From assembly GCA_010405405.1 (NCBI GenBank), contig MU004231.1, positions 2,647,703 through 2,711,702 of the forward strand: a stretch of 64,000 nucleotides of DNA, given 5' to 3'. A program made the position numbers and the translations under genes. Positions 61,341 through 64,000 of the stretch are shown here, in pieces; position 1 is the first letter of the stretch, and every line of letters starts with the position of its first letter. Under the pieces are notes generated by a model that saw only the letters and a program-made list of their open reading frames with translations, was not told the origin of the DNA and made no database searches. Source of the DNA: Microthyrium microscopicum. Its lineage: Eukaryota > Ascomycota > Dothideomycetes > Microthyriales > Microthyriaceae.

Positions 61341-63853
61341 AATCTAATTAACTAACTACTACAATAACTACGGTATTTATACCCCGTTAAAGACGTAAAA
61401 CGTATCTTCTTAAAGCCTAGAATTCAGGCTATAATAGAGATAAAAGTAATATATAGAAAAAGGTAGAAAAGGCAAAAAGATATAATAGCTAATAGAGGCT
61501 AAATTTTAGTATTTTTACTTCTTAATCCTAAATTAAGACTAGCGCAAATCTAGAGTTTAGAATAAACCTTTTATTATACTTCTTAAGTTTTTAACCTATA
61601 AATCTTAAGATATACTTAGTATTAAGTATAAAGGAATATTAATTTTTAGGTTTTCTAAAACTAAGCTACTAAAATATTAAAACTAGTTAAAATAGGAAAT
61701 AAAAAGTACTATTAGGTAGCCTTAGTATAGAAGATTTAGCTTATATAAAAATATAGGAGATTTAGCAATTTATAGTAGTAATAAGAGTATTTATAGCGTT
61801 CTAGGGAGAATCTTCCTAAGCTAGCACTAAGTACTCTATATTTACTAAATTTAGCATCTTTCTAAACTTTTCGTATTCTTATAGAGAAAGAGCTTTTATT
61901 AAACTATTTACTAGTATCTTGCCTATAAGAACCTATTTAATGAAGATGTAGCCTTTTATAACTTCTTAATAAAGCTAGAACTAATATATATTAATATATT
62001 TTAATCTAGAAAATAAAAGCTAAGCCTATTTCGTCATAATACCTATTATTTAAGTATTATTATTTAATATTAGTATTTTAATATTAGGATTAAACTTAAG
62101 CTATAAGAAGAGGCATTAGATTAAGATTAGCTCTTTTAAAGCGTTTAAGAGGGATAGAAGTTCTACTTTTATTATAGATATTAAGACTATTTTCTAGTAT
62201 AAAGATTACTAGCTAATAAGTTCTCTAAATAGGTTAAATAAGAAGCTCTAAATTAATCTTTAAGTCTCCTAATTATCTATAAATATAGTATTATAGGCTA
62301 TAAGAAATACTTCTTTGCTAGTAATAAGTGCTTTAGTAGTTCTATAATACTTAAGCGTAAAGTATTTTATTACTTAAAGATATAGAATAGTTTTCTTAAT
62401 CTTGTAATAGTAAAGCTTAGAAGGATTCTAGTTAAAGTAGCTTAAATAAGAGGCTATATAATAGATATCTAGCTTATATACTATTATAAGGTAAATTATA
62501 AAGCTATAACGTATTTAGAAGGCGTAGATCTAATCTTTAGATATCTATTCTTTATTTAAAACGAGTTTGATAAGATTTAAGATAGGAATAATGTATTTAG
62601 TCTTCTTTGTAATATTAAGCTAGAATTTAGCGCTAATTTTATTAATATACTAGTTCTATAAAATTTAGAGCTTTTAATTAGCTTAATCTTAAAGTATTTA
62701 AATATTAAGAAAGCTTTTTAGAATATTTAAATCCCTTATAGTATAGCGTATACTAAGTTTATATTTTATCTTATCTACTTTTACTTAATATACTTTTAAT
62801 AAGAGAAGGAGGAAGTTATTAACGTAATAAAAAAAAAAAATAGGATACTAAATATATTTAAAGAGGTAAAAATCTTCTAAAATAAGCTTAAACTTTATTA
62901 TATAGAGGGTAGCTCTTATATCTTAATACTATAGTAATAAAGATCTTAGTAGTCTATAGAGGGTATAGCGAAGTAGTAAGACCTTTCTAAGAATATTAAA
63001 ACCTTTAAGGCATTAAACTAGAACTATTTTATTTAGAATAGTATTTAGAAAGGTATTTATAGCGTTAAATTAGTAAAGATCTAGATTAAATATAGCTATT
63101 AGCATAAGAATTATGCATAATATATAGTAAGCTTTAGTAGTAGTATAAATCTCTAGTTCTAAATTTTAGTACTATAAATCTCCTTTTATATAGATTCTAG
63201 CCTTATATTTAAGAAGGAAGCTATTTAAATCGTATTTCTCTAAGAATACTTACTTTAAAGATAGAATAGGCTTATTAGTTTAAAGGGTATAGACCTTTTT
63301 AAATGTACCTTATTTTTAAAGTGTTTTAATTTTAATTCTAGTAGCTAAAAGATACTAGTCTTAATTAGGGCGTTTTATTATTTTAAACTACGTTTTTAAT
63401 AATTCTAGCATATCTCTTTTATAGTAGCGTTAAACTAAAGCTATAGAAAATATATAATATAATAAGGTAAGGAGGTAAAGTTTATAGAGTGCTAGATTAG
63501 TAATCCTTAAAGATTATAGAATATAACTACTTTTTATAGCGTGTATAGAAACATTTTAAAAGGCTTAGATCTCTCGTTCGTACTTAGTAATATATTATTG
63601 TTTTAGGTAAGCTATTAAGGTAGCTAGTAGTAGTACTAGTAGAATTATAAGAGTAGGATCTTCTAAAGTATTTTCTCTTAATTTAGTATAATCTTAAGTA
63701 AATAACGGACTTATAAAGAGTATTAAATATTATAAAGAAGGCTAAGATAGTAGTAATAGTATAGGATTAGGCGTTATTAGCTAGTCGTTAAATATAGGTT
63801 AATTAGAATTGTTTTTAGAAGTCTAATAGCTATCTTATTTTTACTATTAAGTA
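61340..63853 (-). mobile_element. RIP-degraded Ty1/copia relic
   Basis: On the minus strand the reverse transcriptase box at 62,815-62,832 reads FYYVNNFLL, that is YVDD with both Asp codons changed to Asn. Further left, about 62,120-62,200 reads VELLSLLNALKELI, the copia RNase H motif EAELLALSNALKELIWW with RIP-type changes. The order RT (right) then RNase H (left) fits minus orientation, so the 3' LTR should lie at about 61.34-61.9 kb and integrase to the right. LTR limits could not be fixed by eye. The element is interrupted on the right by the MITE at 63,854. Confidence 0.8.
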
Positions 63854-64000
63854 CATCGTGAAAAAATTATCATTGATTTAAGTTATCCAATAACACTATA
63901 ACTACTTATTACTATAATACGTAGTCCTATATCTAAGTACTTAACTTAACATCTAATTCGTTTAAAATATATAGAATAATTAAAATAAATTTACTAATTT
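63854..64000. mobile_element. Second copy of the CATCGTG MITE, cut by the window end
   Basis: It starts with the same 17-mer CATCGTGAAAAAATTAT and continues similar to 22,040-22,130 for at least 70 bp (GATTTRAGTTATC, then an ATACGTAGT word) in the same orientation. It is preceded by TA. The other terminus lies outside the window, so length and target duplication are unknown. Confidence 0.85.

Overview
The window looks like a chromosome segment from a filamentous ascomycete (Pezizomycotina) with a two-speed genome. Genes have short GT-AG introns of 45-64 bp with CTAAC/CTGAC-type branch sites. The genes recognised are typical of moulds: a full ABC-B drug transporter, an ABC1/ADCK-family mitochondrial protein, the calcineurin-dependent factor Crz1, and the pH-pathway Bro1-domain protein PalA/Rim20. 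The rest is AT-rich repeat DNA with the signature of repeat-induced point mutation (RIP): CA and TG dinucleotides are almost gone, so there are almost no ATG codons or open reading frames. A leotiomycete or similar lineage is possible, but this is a weak inference.

Layout. About 1-600 is ordinary-composition DNA without a confident gene. About 600-44,730 is a 44-kb RIP-saturated block made of nested mobile elements. It holds a Ty3/gypsy chromovirus (5,196-13,973, minus strand) and a Helitron relic on the plus strand (Rep near 36.3 kb, helicase near 38.4-39.8 kb). The relic's flank carries a 791-bp TIR element (17,534-35,642 as it stands now), which is split by a second copy of the chromovirus (17,969-35,281). 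That copy is in turn split by an 873-bp MITE (22,040-22,912) and by a different gypsy element (22,976-30,630). Subtracting the inner insertions and their target duplications gives exactly 8,778 bp for the second chromovirus, the same length as the first.

About 44,735-61,335 is a gene island. The ABC transporter (+, 8 exons) converges on the ABC1-kinase-like gene (-, 3 exons). Crz1 (-) and PalA (-, 4 exons) follow. The last two both act in cation, alkaline and calcium stress signalling and sit about 3.1 kb apart in the same orientation. The interval between them shows no convincing gene.

About 61,340-63,853 is another RIP-degraded block holding a Ty1/copia relic (-). It begins only about 165 bp upstream of the palA start. 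A second copy of the MITE family starts at 63,854 and runs off the window end. All splice structures were deduced by eye from consensus sites, phase agreement and family resemblance; no alignment or transcript was available.
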